A DNA stretch of 64,000 nucleotides from Cryptomeria japonica (lineage: Eukaryota > Streptophyta > Pinopsida > Cupressales > Cupressaceae). Each line of letters opens with the position of its first letter. Positions within the stretch are counted from its first letter, which is position 1. The stretch spans positions 124,001-188,000 of the forward strand of contig NW_026728903.1 of assembly GCF_030272615.1 (NCBI RefSeq), given 5' to 3'. Shown in pieces: positions 36,991 through 48,123 of this stretch. The translations under genes and the position numbers were made by a program. The notes below the pieces were generated by a model. The model did no database searches and had not been told where the DNA came from. It worked only from the letters and a program-made list of their open reading frames with translations.

Positions 36991-38100
36991 TGTTGTATGC
37001 AGTCACTATGGCTATCTCCTTACCGATACCTATTTGATATCCATCGGGTTTTTATGCCGAAGAAACCTTGGGCTTCAGTGACCTCCTTTATTTTTCCACC
37101 GAAATACCTCTTCCATCAATATCACTATGCGCCATCGATGAAAGGATCTATTGTCTCACCGAAGCCTTTATTTATCCTCTCTTGTCGTCTTCCACCAATA
37201 AAGTTATATCGGCGAAACAACGCATATTGGAGACATGCCTTTTAGCCTCCTCAAAACCTATTTCCTCATTGATATATATCTGATGTCCATCGGGTTTCAT
37301 GTCGAAGAAACCTTGGGCTTCGATAACTTCCTTTTTCCTTCCATCGAAACACATTTTCTATCGACATCACTGCACTCCTTTGATGAATGGGTCTATTGTT
37401 TCATCGAGGCCATCTTTCTTTTGGTGATTTGCTTCCACTATCATCTTTCATCGATGAGCTCATTAGTAATCCTCCTCGATAAAGTTGCATTAGTAAAACC
37501 ACACATATTGGTAACATGCCTTTTAGCCTCCTCGAAACCTATTTCCTCATTGATATATATCTGATGTCCATCGGGTTTCATGTCGAAGAAACCTTGGGCT
37601 TTGATAACTTCCTTTATCCTTCCATTGAAACACTTTTTCTATCGACATCAGTACACTCCTTCGATGAATGGGTCTATTGTTTCATCGAGGCCATCTTTCT
37701 TTTGATGATTTGCTTCCACTATCATCTTTCATCAATGAGCTCATTAGTAATCTTCCTCGATAAAGTTGCATCAGTAAAACCACACATATCGGTAACATGC
37801 CTGTTAGCCTCCTTGAAACTCATATCCTTATAAATATATTTTATCGATGTAGCTTCCTTCTATTTGATCAATATCATTCTTTCGATAAGAACACTTCTTT
37901 CGGTAAGTTTCCTTCATGTTGTGCCGATGGTATTATTTCCTCGGAAGCCTTTTCCCGTCGATGAAAACTGTCTCTACTTTCTTCGATATCCTCTTTCGGT
38001 GGAATCATTGCTTTCGATGAGTCCCTTTTAGAGTTCATCGGTGTTATCTTTCCTTCGATACCCTTTTTATATCGATGAGACATCGCTGGGTCTCATTGAT
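36990..38100. repeat. 281-bp tandem repeat in a TCGAT-rich array
   Basis: Two nearly identical units, 37,234-37,514 and 37,515-37,795, have exactly the same length; a shorter diverged unit precedes (from about 37,010) and a partial one follows (from 37,796). The whole kilobase is crowded with YCGRT motifs (TCGAT, TCGGT, CCGAT), about 13 CpG in the last 240 bp, in an otherwise CpG-poor setting. No protein is encoded that I recognise. Confidence 0.8.
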
Positions 38101-40190
38101 ACTATTTGAATTTTGGATATTTTGATAGAATGCTATTAGACTTGTTCGATAACTTATGGGTTATTACGGTATTAATGAAAATGATGATTTCTTCCAAAGA
38201 TAGATGGCTTCTATGATTTAATCTCTCAAATCAAGATATTTTACTTAATTCAGATTTGATGCTCAATAGGTTCCACAAGCTACACCTTCAGTTTATGTCC
38301 TAGCATGTCACTGCAAGGAGAAAGGTTTATAAGAAAAGGACTGCATGCAACAGTCAAAGGGTTACTTCAAAGTTTGAATGAGAGGTTGCCTCTTTGATGA
38401 AGGAGTTTCATAAAACTATGAAGAGAATCCATAAGGACATTTACAAAGCACCTCATGCCAACACCATGCAAACCACATGCAGAGTTTAGGCGTGATAGAA
38501 GTTAGCATCAAAGCTTCTAGAGAGAAATTGTCATAGTCATAACAGTAGATATCCACATTTGGAGGTAGGGTTTTCAGAACCCTATTTTAGAATTTTTAGT
38601 ATCTTATTGTTTAAATCATGCATTGGATACACCTACAATAATGATTCAAGCAAAAGTCGGGTTAAAGGAGAAATCTGATTATCTATAAAAAATAATATAG
38701 TTTCAGCTTTGTGTTATGACAACATCTATAAGTTTGTCAATGCTTTCTTGCTCACCATAAGAGTTCCACATATTATTTAAAAGGGTTCATTGTCTTGCTA
38801 GATTATTTTTTTCCTTGAAGTGAGCAAATCCCTAGGTCTCTTTTGTTCCCTAGGATAGCTTAGAAAGTACAGTCATGCAAAAGTCATTTAGTGAAATCAT
38901 CAAGAGTTTTTAATCCCAAAACAAATCTCAATCATAAATAGAAAAGGTGCAATAGTAGGATTGACACAAACTAGATAAAGATCAAGTATGGGAAGCAATG
39001 AGCAAGGTCTTTTACATATAGGGTAATAAAAGTAATGAATAGTGGCCCAAAATTATTCAAAAGGTCAAGAAATAGAGCAAGCTCGAGAGTCAAATTCAAA
39101 AGACAAAGACATCATATGATCATTGAGAAGTGATCTAAAATGCAAATTATAGCAAGGTATTGTGACTATAAGATAGAAACTATCCTAGGAGCCTCCAATA
39201 TATCAAAAGTTGAGAAAGTAGCAAGCTTACTGTACAAAGATAGTGATCACTATAAAGTTGCAATCAAGTTCAAAGCATTGATTTGTGGGAACAAAGGGTT
39301 TCATATGGGGATAGACCAGTCTCTTGAAATATCATGACAGTCATAATCATAATCTAAAGAGTAGTAAAATCTTCAAGATAGATTGGTGATAGTGCAGTCA
39401 TTCACTAATTCTTTTGGACATTTCAAGCTATGTTTTCCTAATAGATGGTCAAGTATAGAATAACAACACTTAGAAAATACAGTCTAGAGAGATTACAGTC
39501 TACAGTAAAGCCAGTAGGCAGTCATACCTAGTACCAAATAAAATGACAGTAATCAAGTCTACTGAGTGAAAAAGAGCAGGGTATAAGTTTCTAAAAGGTC
39601 TTTTCAAACCTTAACAACAAATAACATGTTATTGTTGCAGCATTGTCAAAACTTGACAAGAACAACACCTTATAACCTCAAGAGGCATAGCAGTCATAGG
39701 GAAACTAATGTCAAATGTGCAACTCAATACAATAAATAATCTTAGTTTGTAGCCCTATAGAATCATAATGCAGTCCTTGACCAAGTATGCATACAAGAAA
39801 CATCTAGTTCTATTAAGGCACAAGCATCAAAGTTAGAGGTTATGACAACTAGTCAAAAACATCAAGTATAAAAAGGTTAGTCTTAGTCACTAGAACACAA
39901 TTTGCAACATGCATTAGGAGTTGTCCTCCTTACAAATAGTGCAACATTAAAAAGGTATTATCAAAGCTACAACCACAATTCAAAGAGGAAGCTTACAAAG
40001 ATAGGACAAAGCTAGGTGCAGTCATAAGTCAAGGCAAATACATAGTTGAAACTCAGTCCAAAATAGTGAAGAAGTGCAATAAATGATATGAGAAGTCTAA
40101 AGAAGTATTATAGCAATCATGAGTCAAGGATTAATGAAGAGATTTTTTGCATCCATGATACAATCTCAAACACACTTTTTACCGTTCTCT
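38101..40190. other. No gene; recurrent CAGTCATA-type words
   Basis: Non-coding. The word gcagtcata or a close variant recurs about ten times between 38,860 and 40,030. Confidence 0.45.
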
Positions 40191-40194
40191 TGGT

Positions 40195-40402
40195 GATTGT
40201 GCCCAATTGTGTATGTCTTTCTTATGTATGAAAATGGCATTTTGTAGCTTTCCACCGACAATGTATTTGAGATGTCTTTGATTTAGATATGGCATGAGCT
40301 TAGTCATAGAGTGAGACTAGAGAGTTGGACCATCTCAACCATGGTGCGCCTGCATATGTATATAGTTTTATGTATTCATTAAATATTTTCATTTAATTTT
40401 AA
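40195..40402. repeat. ~200-bp direct repeat, copy 2
   Basis: Second copy of 32,206-32,415, same orientation, about 8 kb apart. Confidence 0.8.
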
Positions 40403-40420
40403 TCAACTAAAGAGCAATAT

Positions 40421-40510
40421 TCATGACTTACAAGTAACAAAAAAACTTACAAGGATGACGCATATTCATTACTTACAAGTAATAAAAAAACTTACAAGGA
40501 TGAGGCATAT
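40421..40510. repeat. Tandem duplication, 45-bp units
   Basis: Two units start at 40,421 and 40,466, each containing 'acttacaaggatga'. Confidence 0.85.
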
Positions 40511-41588
40511 TCATAACTTTTGCACTCCTGCCTTGGATATCAACACTAGAAGCAATTCATATTGTTCATGTATAGACAAGACAACATGGGAGTTCATTAT
40601 ACCCAACAACTTGTGGTGTTGTTGTTCGTGTTGGCTCTATTGGACCCTGCAATTAAGATTCAATATACATTATTGAATAAGATTAACAGTGCAGCACAAT
40701 GAAATATTGAAAAGTGTGTTATCTTTTTGAGCTTCACTTGGTTTCGAGAATAATTTAATATTCTCTACTTAAAATGGCCAACCACATAAAGGTGGAAGCT
40801 CATTTGGCCCCTCTCCCCCCCCTAACATCACTCTAAATTCCTCATTAACATCTTATAACATTCATTCATTCATTCTTTCTACCATTAATAAAATATAGCA
40901 TTCATTCATCAATATAACATAACGTTCATTAACACATAACATTGATTAACATTAATTAACATGCAACACTCATCAATATTAATTAACACATATCATCCAT
41001 AACCATTAATTAGCACATAATTACATTCACTAACACATAAAAATCAGTCATTATCAAATAAGTTAGATTACAATCATTTCTTTCTTTGTTTTTTCTTTGA
41101 AGCTATGAAAAGACTAAGTGGAACATCGGTTTCTTCATCATTTCCCCCCTCTAGAGATGTTCTACCAACTGCTCATGATCTTGATGTATGCCTAGTCCTA
41201 TACTGAGGACAAGGACACTGAAGCGAAGGGGGGTCCTCTGCAATAACAAAGAAATGGCTTAAATTCAAAAAAAAAATTATTATTGTTACAAGTATTTCAT
41301 TAATATAGAGAACATAATTATTGTGCTCTTTACCTGATGGGGCCACATCATTTTGTGTAGCCTTAACCTCAACATGTTGAACACCCTCTAGATCATCTGG
41401 AGTTGAAAAACTAAAGGTTACATTAATGTTGAACACCAATTGTAATTATACTTGTTTAAAGAAATAATAGTGGTCCTCTTTACCTGAGTGGGGAACATCA
41501 CATTCTTGATGTTGTGTACCCAAATCATGCTCCACTTGCTCACCACCAACTACATGCTCTAAAATATTAACATAAAAGGTTACATTAA

Positions 41589-42821
41589 TGTAGCGTCCTA
41601 AAATTGCGACACTTGCAATTTTGACTGCATTTCGGTCTTCACGATGGCGACGCAACACGCAACCTGAATGGAGACCCCGAAACCTGATTATGACACTGAA
41701 AACTGCATTTTATTGCACCCTGGCCTGAACCTCCTTTGCACCTTGCTGTCCTGGGAGGTGGGACCAGAGCGCCCAGCGCCCTGGTCCTTCAGGACCATGG
41801 CGCCCAACGCCCTAGTCCCTGGGTCCTATTTTGGGCCCGGTCTCTTTTGGACTTCGGGTCTTTATGTTTGCAAATTGGAAAATTAACTTTCCTGGTCGGC
41901 CTAAGGTCGGGAAAATCAGTCTTTTAACCCTAATTGGCAAGTATATAAACTACATTTTCCTCTCTCATTTGGATATATACATACATGAGGGAAAAAGCGT
42001 GGAAACTATACTCAAGCATTCAAGCATTCAAGCATTCATTCCAAGTCTCCATTCAAGGCTAAGTGTTGCATTCAAGACAAGGATTCAACCATTGAAGAGG
42101 AGATCACTTACAACACATTACATGCTACAATATACAACATACAACAAACAACAACATCTATACCTTCGCACATAAGGATACAAACATCCTTACAACAAGG
42201 TATTAGTACTTGTTTTACATTTACATTTACAACAATTTCTCATTTCTTGGTTAATTCCAAAACCGGGGTTTGACCTAAAGGCAAACCCCTAATCCCTAAC
42301 CCCCCAATCGTCTTTGCTTTTCTGTGTGTAGGTTGCAGGTACGCGGCTGAAATTGAAGATCTGGAATCCTTGTGCAGAGACGAACAGATCCCCCTTCGTT
42401 TCGCGGATTTTTCGGAGGACCGTGTGCACACCGGGCGCCATCGTCTCGTCAACTTTTGCTCAAATTTGTAGGAAAGCACCATATCGACATTTTACTGCTA
42501 ATTCCAGGTCTGCAGCTTCATCCTATATCCCTATCTCAGTTTATGAGCGAATCTTTGTCACTTTCTATGCATTCCCAGCTTAATTCTTCTATCAACATTC
42601 TTTACAAAAGAGGGTAGCCTTGCTTTCTTAACCCTTGAAACACATTTAGCATCCAATCTTGCATTGTGTGGGATTGGATCTTGTGGGTTTCAACCCCTCT
42701 TTTGAATGTAAAGTCCCTCCTAAGTGAAAACCATCAACCCTAGAGTGACTCTCCCTTCTCTCTCATCGGAGTTGGAAGAGGGGAGAGCAACTAGGGTTCG
42801 ATCGCGATTTTCCGCTTTACA
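41589..42821 (+). repeat. 5' LTR
   Basis: Contains a TATA box (tatataaa, 41,942-41,949) that should drive the element, three tandem 8-bp units (caagcatt) at about 42,013-42,036, and a GC-rich hairpin at 41,776-41,803. Ends in ccgctttaca. Confidence 0.93.
41776..41803. promoter_or_regulatory. GC-rich hairpin in the 5' LTR
   Basis: A 12-bp stem (GCGCCCTGGTCC against GGACCATGGCGC, one mismatch) closes a TTCA loop, about 140 bp upstream of the TATA box. The right LTR has the counterpart at 48,313-48,336 with a perfect 10-bp stem. Confidence 0.6.
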
Positions 42822-44002
42822 TTTTGGTGAACCCGACGTGAACATCCTTTCTGATTATTCATAATTAGATCTGAAAATTGGATTCCTTGATTACATTTCC
42901 ATGTTTGATCTTTTGCAAAATTTTAGAGGTTAATTGCATAAAATCCCTAAATTTTCTTTTTAGTAATTAAACTTGTGAAATGTTTAATTGTTAATGCTTG
43001 TTTCAGATCTGCCCTTCTATTACAAATTATCAATTCATATTTGTGCTTTAATTTTAAAAATTAAGTGGTTAAGTGTCAAAACCCTAATTTTTGAAACCCT
43101 CTTGATTCAACCTTTGACTGATAATTTCATTGATCAAAACATCTCCAAATCAGTTGTAACTTTGGATTCCGCAATAAAATCACAATATCTTTCATCCCTG
43201 AAAATTTGGAAAAAAGTTGCGAGGACCGTGTGCACTCCGAGCGCCATCGTCCCCGACATTTTTTTCGAAATTTCGGGAGCGAGATCTTACTGTATTTTCC
43301 TACTAAAATCTAGAATTTTGGCTGATTTTATCAATTATAACACTTTCAAAATTACAGTCAAAGTTGGTCTTGTGATTGCTTGGTTTAGGGCTTCTAATCA
43401 TTCAAAAACTGTTGAAATTGGAATTTGTGTCAAAATTGTGTTTCTTACAGTCCTAAATCTGAAAAGTGTGTTATCATTCATTCGAAATTTCAGTGCTTTA
43501 TTCAAATTTTTGCAATTTGTGACTTTTGAAATTAAGTGCTTAATTACAACAACTTTGATTTCCGCTTTCAAAATTGAATTTTGTGTGAAATTGAGTCAAT
43601 TTTTAAATTTCAAAACTTGCATTGCTTTTGGTATTTCCTCTAAAATCATAAAATTCAAAATTCCAGTTTCCCTCTCTTTTTCAAAATTCAAATTTTGCAT
43701 TTTTCGACAATCTTGGTAGGGTTCAATTTTGAGATTGCAACTTTAATTTGGCCTATCTACAGATCGTAAAATCGCTCAATTTTTTCAGGTTAGCTGTAAA
43801 ATCATCATAACTTTCATCCCTGCAAATTTCGAAAAAAGTTGCGAGGACCGTGTGCACCCCGAGCGCCACGGTCCCGGACATTTTTTTCGAAATTTCGAGA
43901 GATTGTCCTGATTGTATTTAACAGCTTAAATCTAGAAGATTGGTTGGTTTTACGGAAATTTGCTACCTCTAAAATTCAAAATCTTCTCTTCCTCTTTAGT
44001 GC

Positions 44003-46342
44003 ATGAGTTTTACAACAATAAGCCCTACCTACACTATTCCCGTTAGACAAAGCCTTAGAATTAAGTCCTTCCAAGGTTTAATTACTGAGGAGATGGAACC
44101 TAATTTGAATGGCCTTTTTAACGAGGACATGGGTAATTCCTCTAATCCTCTTAATGATGAAGAAGCTCTCCATGAGGTTTCTATAGAACAAATTTCAAAA
44201 TTGGATAACCAATTTGATGATTTTCGACAATGGATGTCTCAAGAATACCCTGATAGTCAAGCTCTTCCTTTAATTGAGGGTCTAAAACGTATGCTTCAAA
44301 GTGATAAGAATGGAATTGATATTTTGCGTGGTATTGCACACATTGTGGATTCAAATGTGATGCCTATGAAGAGTTGTGCTGAAACCTTAGGTTATACACA
44401 ACCTCCTACTCAAGACAATCATTCTATTCCTTTGACGACTCCTATTGCTAGTATACCTACTTTTACATCAAACATAATGACTACTTCGATACAAGACATT
44501 CCTCCTATGATCACCAGTCATGGGGGCAATCCCTCTTCTTCGATCAACCCTCTTCCTTCATTCAATCCAACTTCTTCATTCATTCCTTCAGTGAGTGTGC
44601 CTATTATATCACCACAAATGAACATGACGCAAGGGGGCAATTCGTTTTCCATTCCTCCTTGTAGTGTTCCTCCTGTCCAATCATCTCCTATGACTAACTA
44701 TCATAGTGTCCCACCACCTTACTTTCTACCTTCTTTCAATAACATAACACCTCCATCACAATCTAACACGTCTAATATGAACTCTTCGACTGAAGCGACC
44801 ATTAACAATCTTGCACAAACTGTCTCTTCTTTACAGCAACAAATTGCCTCTATGAATCAATCTAAGTTTAGTGTGCCCACATTTGATGTTGTGAGCCCAC
44901 TTTCTCTTGACATTGTTCGAGCTATTCCCCCTAAACATGTTGAAATTCCACATTTGGAGCTTTATAATGGTAAGGGTGATCCTCTAACACATGTTAAGAC
45001 CTTTCAAACAATATGTACTGATTTTGCTTATGACCAAAGGTTGCTTGCAAAACTGTTTACTAGAACATTAAGAGACAAAGCCCTACAATTGTATTGCTCG
45101 TTGCCTTCTTATTCTATTACTTCTTTTGAACAACTTGCAAATGCTTTCATTCAACAATTTCAAAACAATATAAGTCCTAAAGTTACTTTGATTGATTTAA
45201 TGCATTGTAAACAAGGTGTTAAAGAAAAAGTGGCTGATTTCATTGGTAGATATAAGCATTTGTATGCTCAAATTTCCTTTCCAGTGCCTGACAATGATAT
45301 TCAAAGAATCTTCATTTCTAATTTACAAAAAGACATTAGAGAAAAACTCCTGTTTTCTGAGTTTACTTCTTTCCAATAGTTGTGCGCAACTCTTCACAAT
45401 TATCAACTGACTGTGAGTCAAATGGAACAATCACATCCTATGGCTCCGAGTGATAAGGGTGATAGTAGTCAACAACCATTTGGAAAGTTTAAACCGAACA
45501 GAGATTCCATCAAATTCAATGAAAACATCATCAAAAACAATGTGAATGCAGCATCAAGTGTGTCTCCTATTTCTAAGTTTTTCAAGAGAGAAAGAAAGTT
45601 TACTCCTTTGAATGAATCATTGCATAGTATTATGAATAAGTTATTGGAACAAAATGTGCTTACGCTTCCTCCTGTAAGGCAAATTGATCCTGCAAAGATT
45701 ACTTCACCTTATTTTGATAACAAATCTTTTTGTCAATTTCATCGTCAACCTGGGCATGATACTGAAAAATGTTTTTCTTTAAAGGGGAAAATTCAAGATT
45801 TGATTGATAATAATACTATCTCTGTTTCTGGTGTGAATGATAAAGGCAACAAATCTGTAGCTCTTCCTAACCAAAATCTTCAGATTTTTACTGATCCATT
45901 GCCTTCTCATACCTCTAATGCGATTGATACTACTGATTCCTCTGTCTCACCTGATGATCTTGTGTCTATGACTCCGAATGTGATTAACTTTGTGGAGCAA
46001 CAGAAAATCCCTAAAGAACCTTCCATCACATTTGATTCCAGTGAAACTATCAGGGCACCTGATGGTCCTTTATATATAGTTGCAAAAGTCAAAAATACAC
46101 CTTGCCGTGGAGTGCTTATTGATCCTTCTTGCATGGTTAATATCATTACTGAAGAATTCCTTTTTACTTTGCAATTGAATCAAGTGATTTATGACAAAAC
46201 AGATGTGATTGTGAAATTATTTGATGCATTTTCTTCTCCTACAATTGGTTCTATTACATTACCTATTGAGGTCCGTAACAAATCCCTTGATGTGAACTTT
46301 GCTATTATTCCATCTTCCAAACAATTTCGTGTGAAGCTTTGA
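44003..46342 (+). CDS. Gag polyprotein with protease relic, one internal amber codon
   Basis: A single frame of 780 codons with one TAG at 45,377-45,379. Before it: a Ser/Pro-rich N-terminal part, then the conserved retrotransposon gag core (about residues 310-458, with HLELYNGKGDPLTHVKTF). After it: a zinc-knuckle-like CQFHRQPGHDTEKCF (about 45,730-45,775), the form usual in Tat/Athila-type gag, then a protease-like stretch whose active site reads IDPSC instead of Asp-Thr/Ser-Gly (about 46,121). The frame ends at 46,342 before the protease would be complete; protease-like text (a VNHSLFKP segment) continues in another frame. Gag forms the particle that packages element RNA. The TAG follows a CAA codon and may be a mutation or a read-through stop. 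Confidence 0.85.
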
Positions 46343-46506
46343 AATTTCCCCATAATGGTGAAGTTGTTACTGTCAATCATAGTCTCTTTAAACCAGCTGA
46401 AAGAACTTCTAGCATTCCTATTGATTACTTTTGGCCTAAACAATTCCAATCTCTTCCTCCGTGAAGTGATCATCTTTTCAAATCTTATCAAAAGTGGAAA
46501 ATAGAT

Positions 46507-47385
46507 ATGATCCTATCTCTAAGTGAACCTAGAACACCCAAACTTGACATTCCTATCGTCCTTGAGAAGGAAGTTCTCCCTTTGAAAGATAAAACCAATG
46601 TCTTTCCTCAAGAAGATTCCCAACCCATCCCTATGGATGTGACTATGCCTATGATTAATAAACTTCCTAAGAGTAGACCTATACCTCCTCGTCATGATGG
46701 ACTTGGTCTCCTTCCTAAACCAAATATTCCTCCTTTATATGGAGCAGTTCCTCCTCCTTCCTTTTATGGAGAGAAGAGACCTTCCTCTTCTCCTATTATC
46801 CAGCCTAAGAGACCACAACCTAAACACCCAAGTGATAAGGATGAGAACATTCCTCCTCCTCAATCTTCTCCACTTCCTACTAAGACTAGACGAAATCGTT
46901 CTGCACGTGAACGCCGATGAAAGCGTCGTCTTAGAGCTCAAGCAGTTGCTTCTCAAACTTCACAATCCCCAAAAACACCTTCAACAAGCATTATTCCATT
47001 TTCTCCTCAGCCGGAAATTGAGCCTAAATCTCCTAAACATAAGATGCATGATGGTCTTGATCCTGTGCGAGTTAAAGATCCTATTTTTATAAATCTTGAT
47101 GATGATATAGATGAAAATGTTATTCATGATGCAAATGTTTCTCCTGTTCATTCTGATAGTGAATATGAACTTGTTGATATTGATAACAATTTATCTAATG
47201 AATTTTCTAAAGCACTTATCCTAGCTCCTAGACAAGAACACCGCGGCTTGGGATATGAACATAGCCCTTGTTTGGATCTTGTGATAGCTCCATCTGTTGT
47301 GTTGGATGTTCCTCCTCTAGCGTGTTCCCTACCATCCCAAAACATTGATCAGCAAGATCGAGGGGTAGATGACGTGCTAGACTAG
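46507..47385 (+). CDS. Proline-rich downstream frame of the LTR element, broken
   Basis: Two frames, 46,507-46,920 and 47,044-47,385, join in the same reading frame if one TGA at 46,918-46,920 is ignored (CGA would give Arg in the basic run RNRSARER). The first part is rich in Pro, Ser and Lys; the second is acidic. Neither looks like reverse transcriptase, integrase or envelope. The frame occupies the place of pol in this gag-only element; function unknown. Confidence 0.45.
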
Positions 47386-48108
47386 TTCATTAGCATAGCA
47401 GATTCTCTCCCCCTCTCTTTTGTTACTTCCTCTATATGTTACTCTCATTCTTCTATTTGTTGTCCTTAGTGTTGTCTACTTGAGGACGATGCAAAGCATT
47501 GAGATCTCTCGATCTCTCTCATGTTGACTCAAAAGACACCTGTGTTCCCTTCTTCTAGGCGACCTTCCTTGATTGGGGAATGAAGAACAATTATGCATAC
47601 ATACATATGATATACATGAATTATCATACAGCATACTGACCCCGAGGAAAGCGAAGTCACCTTGTGCTTTGTGATTTGTGTCTATTATCCTTGGGCTTAT
47701 CTCACACTTGGGGGCTAAATCCTTGTGATAACGTGCTCCTTTCTCATTTCTTATATGTATCACTACCTTAAAGCAATCACCCCCGGTGAGGCATGTGCGA
47801 TCGCTTTAAAGTAGGGGGGCATACATCCCATTCATATCTTTTCAAGATACTTGAAAATTTCTTGGCAAATTTAGCTTTGCCTTGAAATTTTTTGATATCT
47901 TTCTTGCATGACTCATAGTGAGGGAACCTTACTACTGACAGTCATGGTTCTCCCTCATGATATTCCCTTTTACTTTATCAATCGAAGTCGTAAGATCCTT
48001 AGTCCACTGGGGGCTTGGTGTATCTTGCCTCCTTGACGTGGTGAAAGTCTTTCAATGTTGTTTCCTTGTACTTTACTGGAAGTATGAGCGTACGCTTATA
48101 CTCTCGCT

Positions 48109-48123
48109 AAAGTGGGGGCTAAA
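48109..48123 (+). other. Polypurine tract
   Basis: aaagtgggggct directly before the right LTR; this is the expected primer site for plus-strand DNA synthesis. Confidence 0.75.

Noticed and set aside
37234-37795. CRISPR-like array or coding repeats in the 281-bp units
   Set aside because: Units are long and contiguous without unique spacers, and the genome is eukaryotic; the short reading frames have no protein-like features.
42240-42617. Short frames in the LTRs (also 48,768-49,145)
   Set aside because: Overlapping frames on both strands in a GC-richer part of the LTR; they change between the two LTRs and show no protein family.
42988-43719. 243-codon plus-strand frame in the LTR element leader
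   Set aside because: Composition is low-complexity Phe/Ile/Lys from AT-rich leader sequence, with no domain; the leader also contains the duplicated motif. Treated as non-coding.
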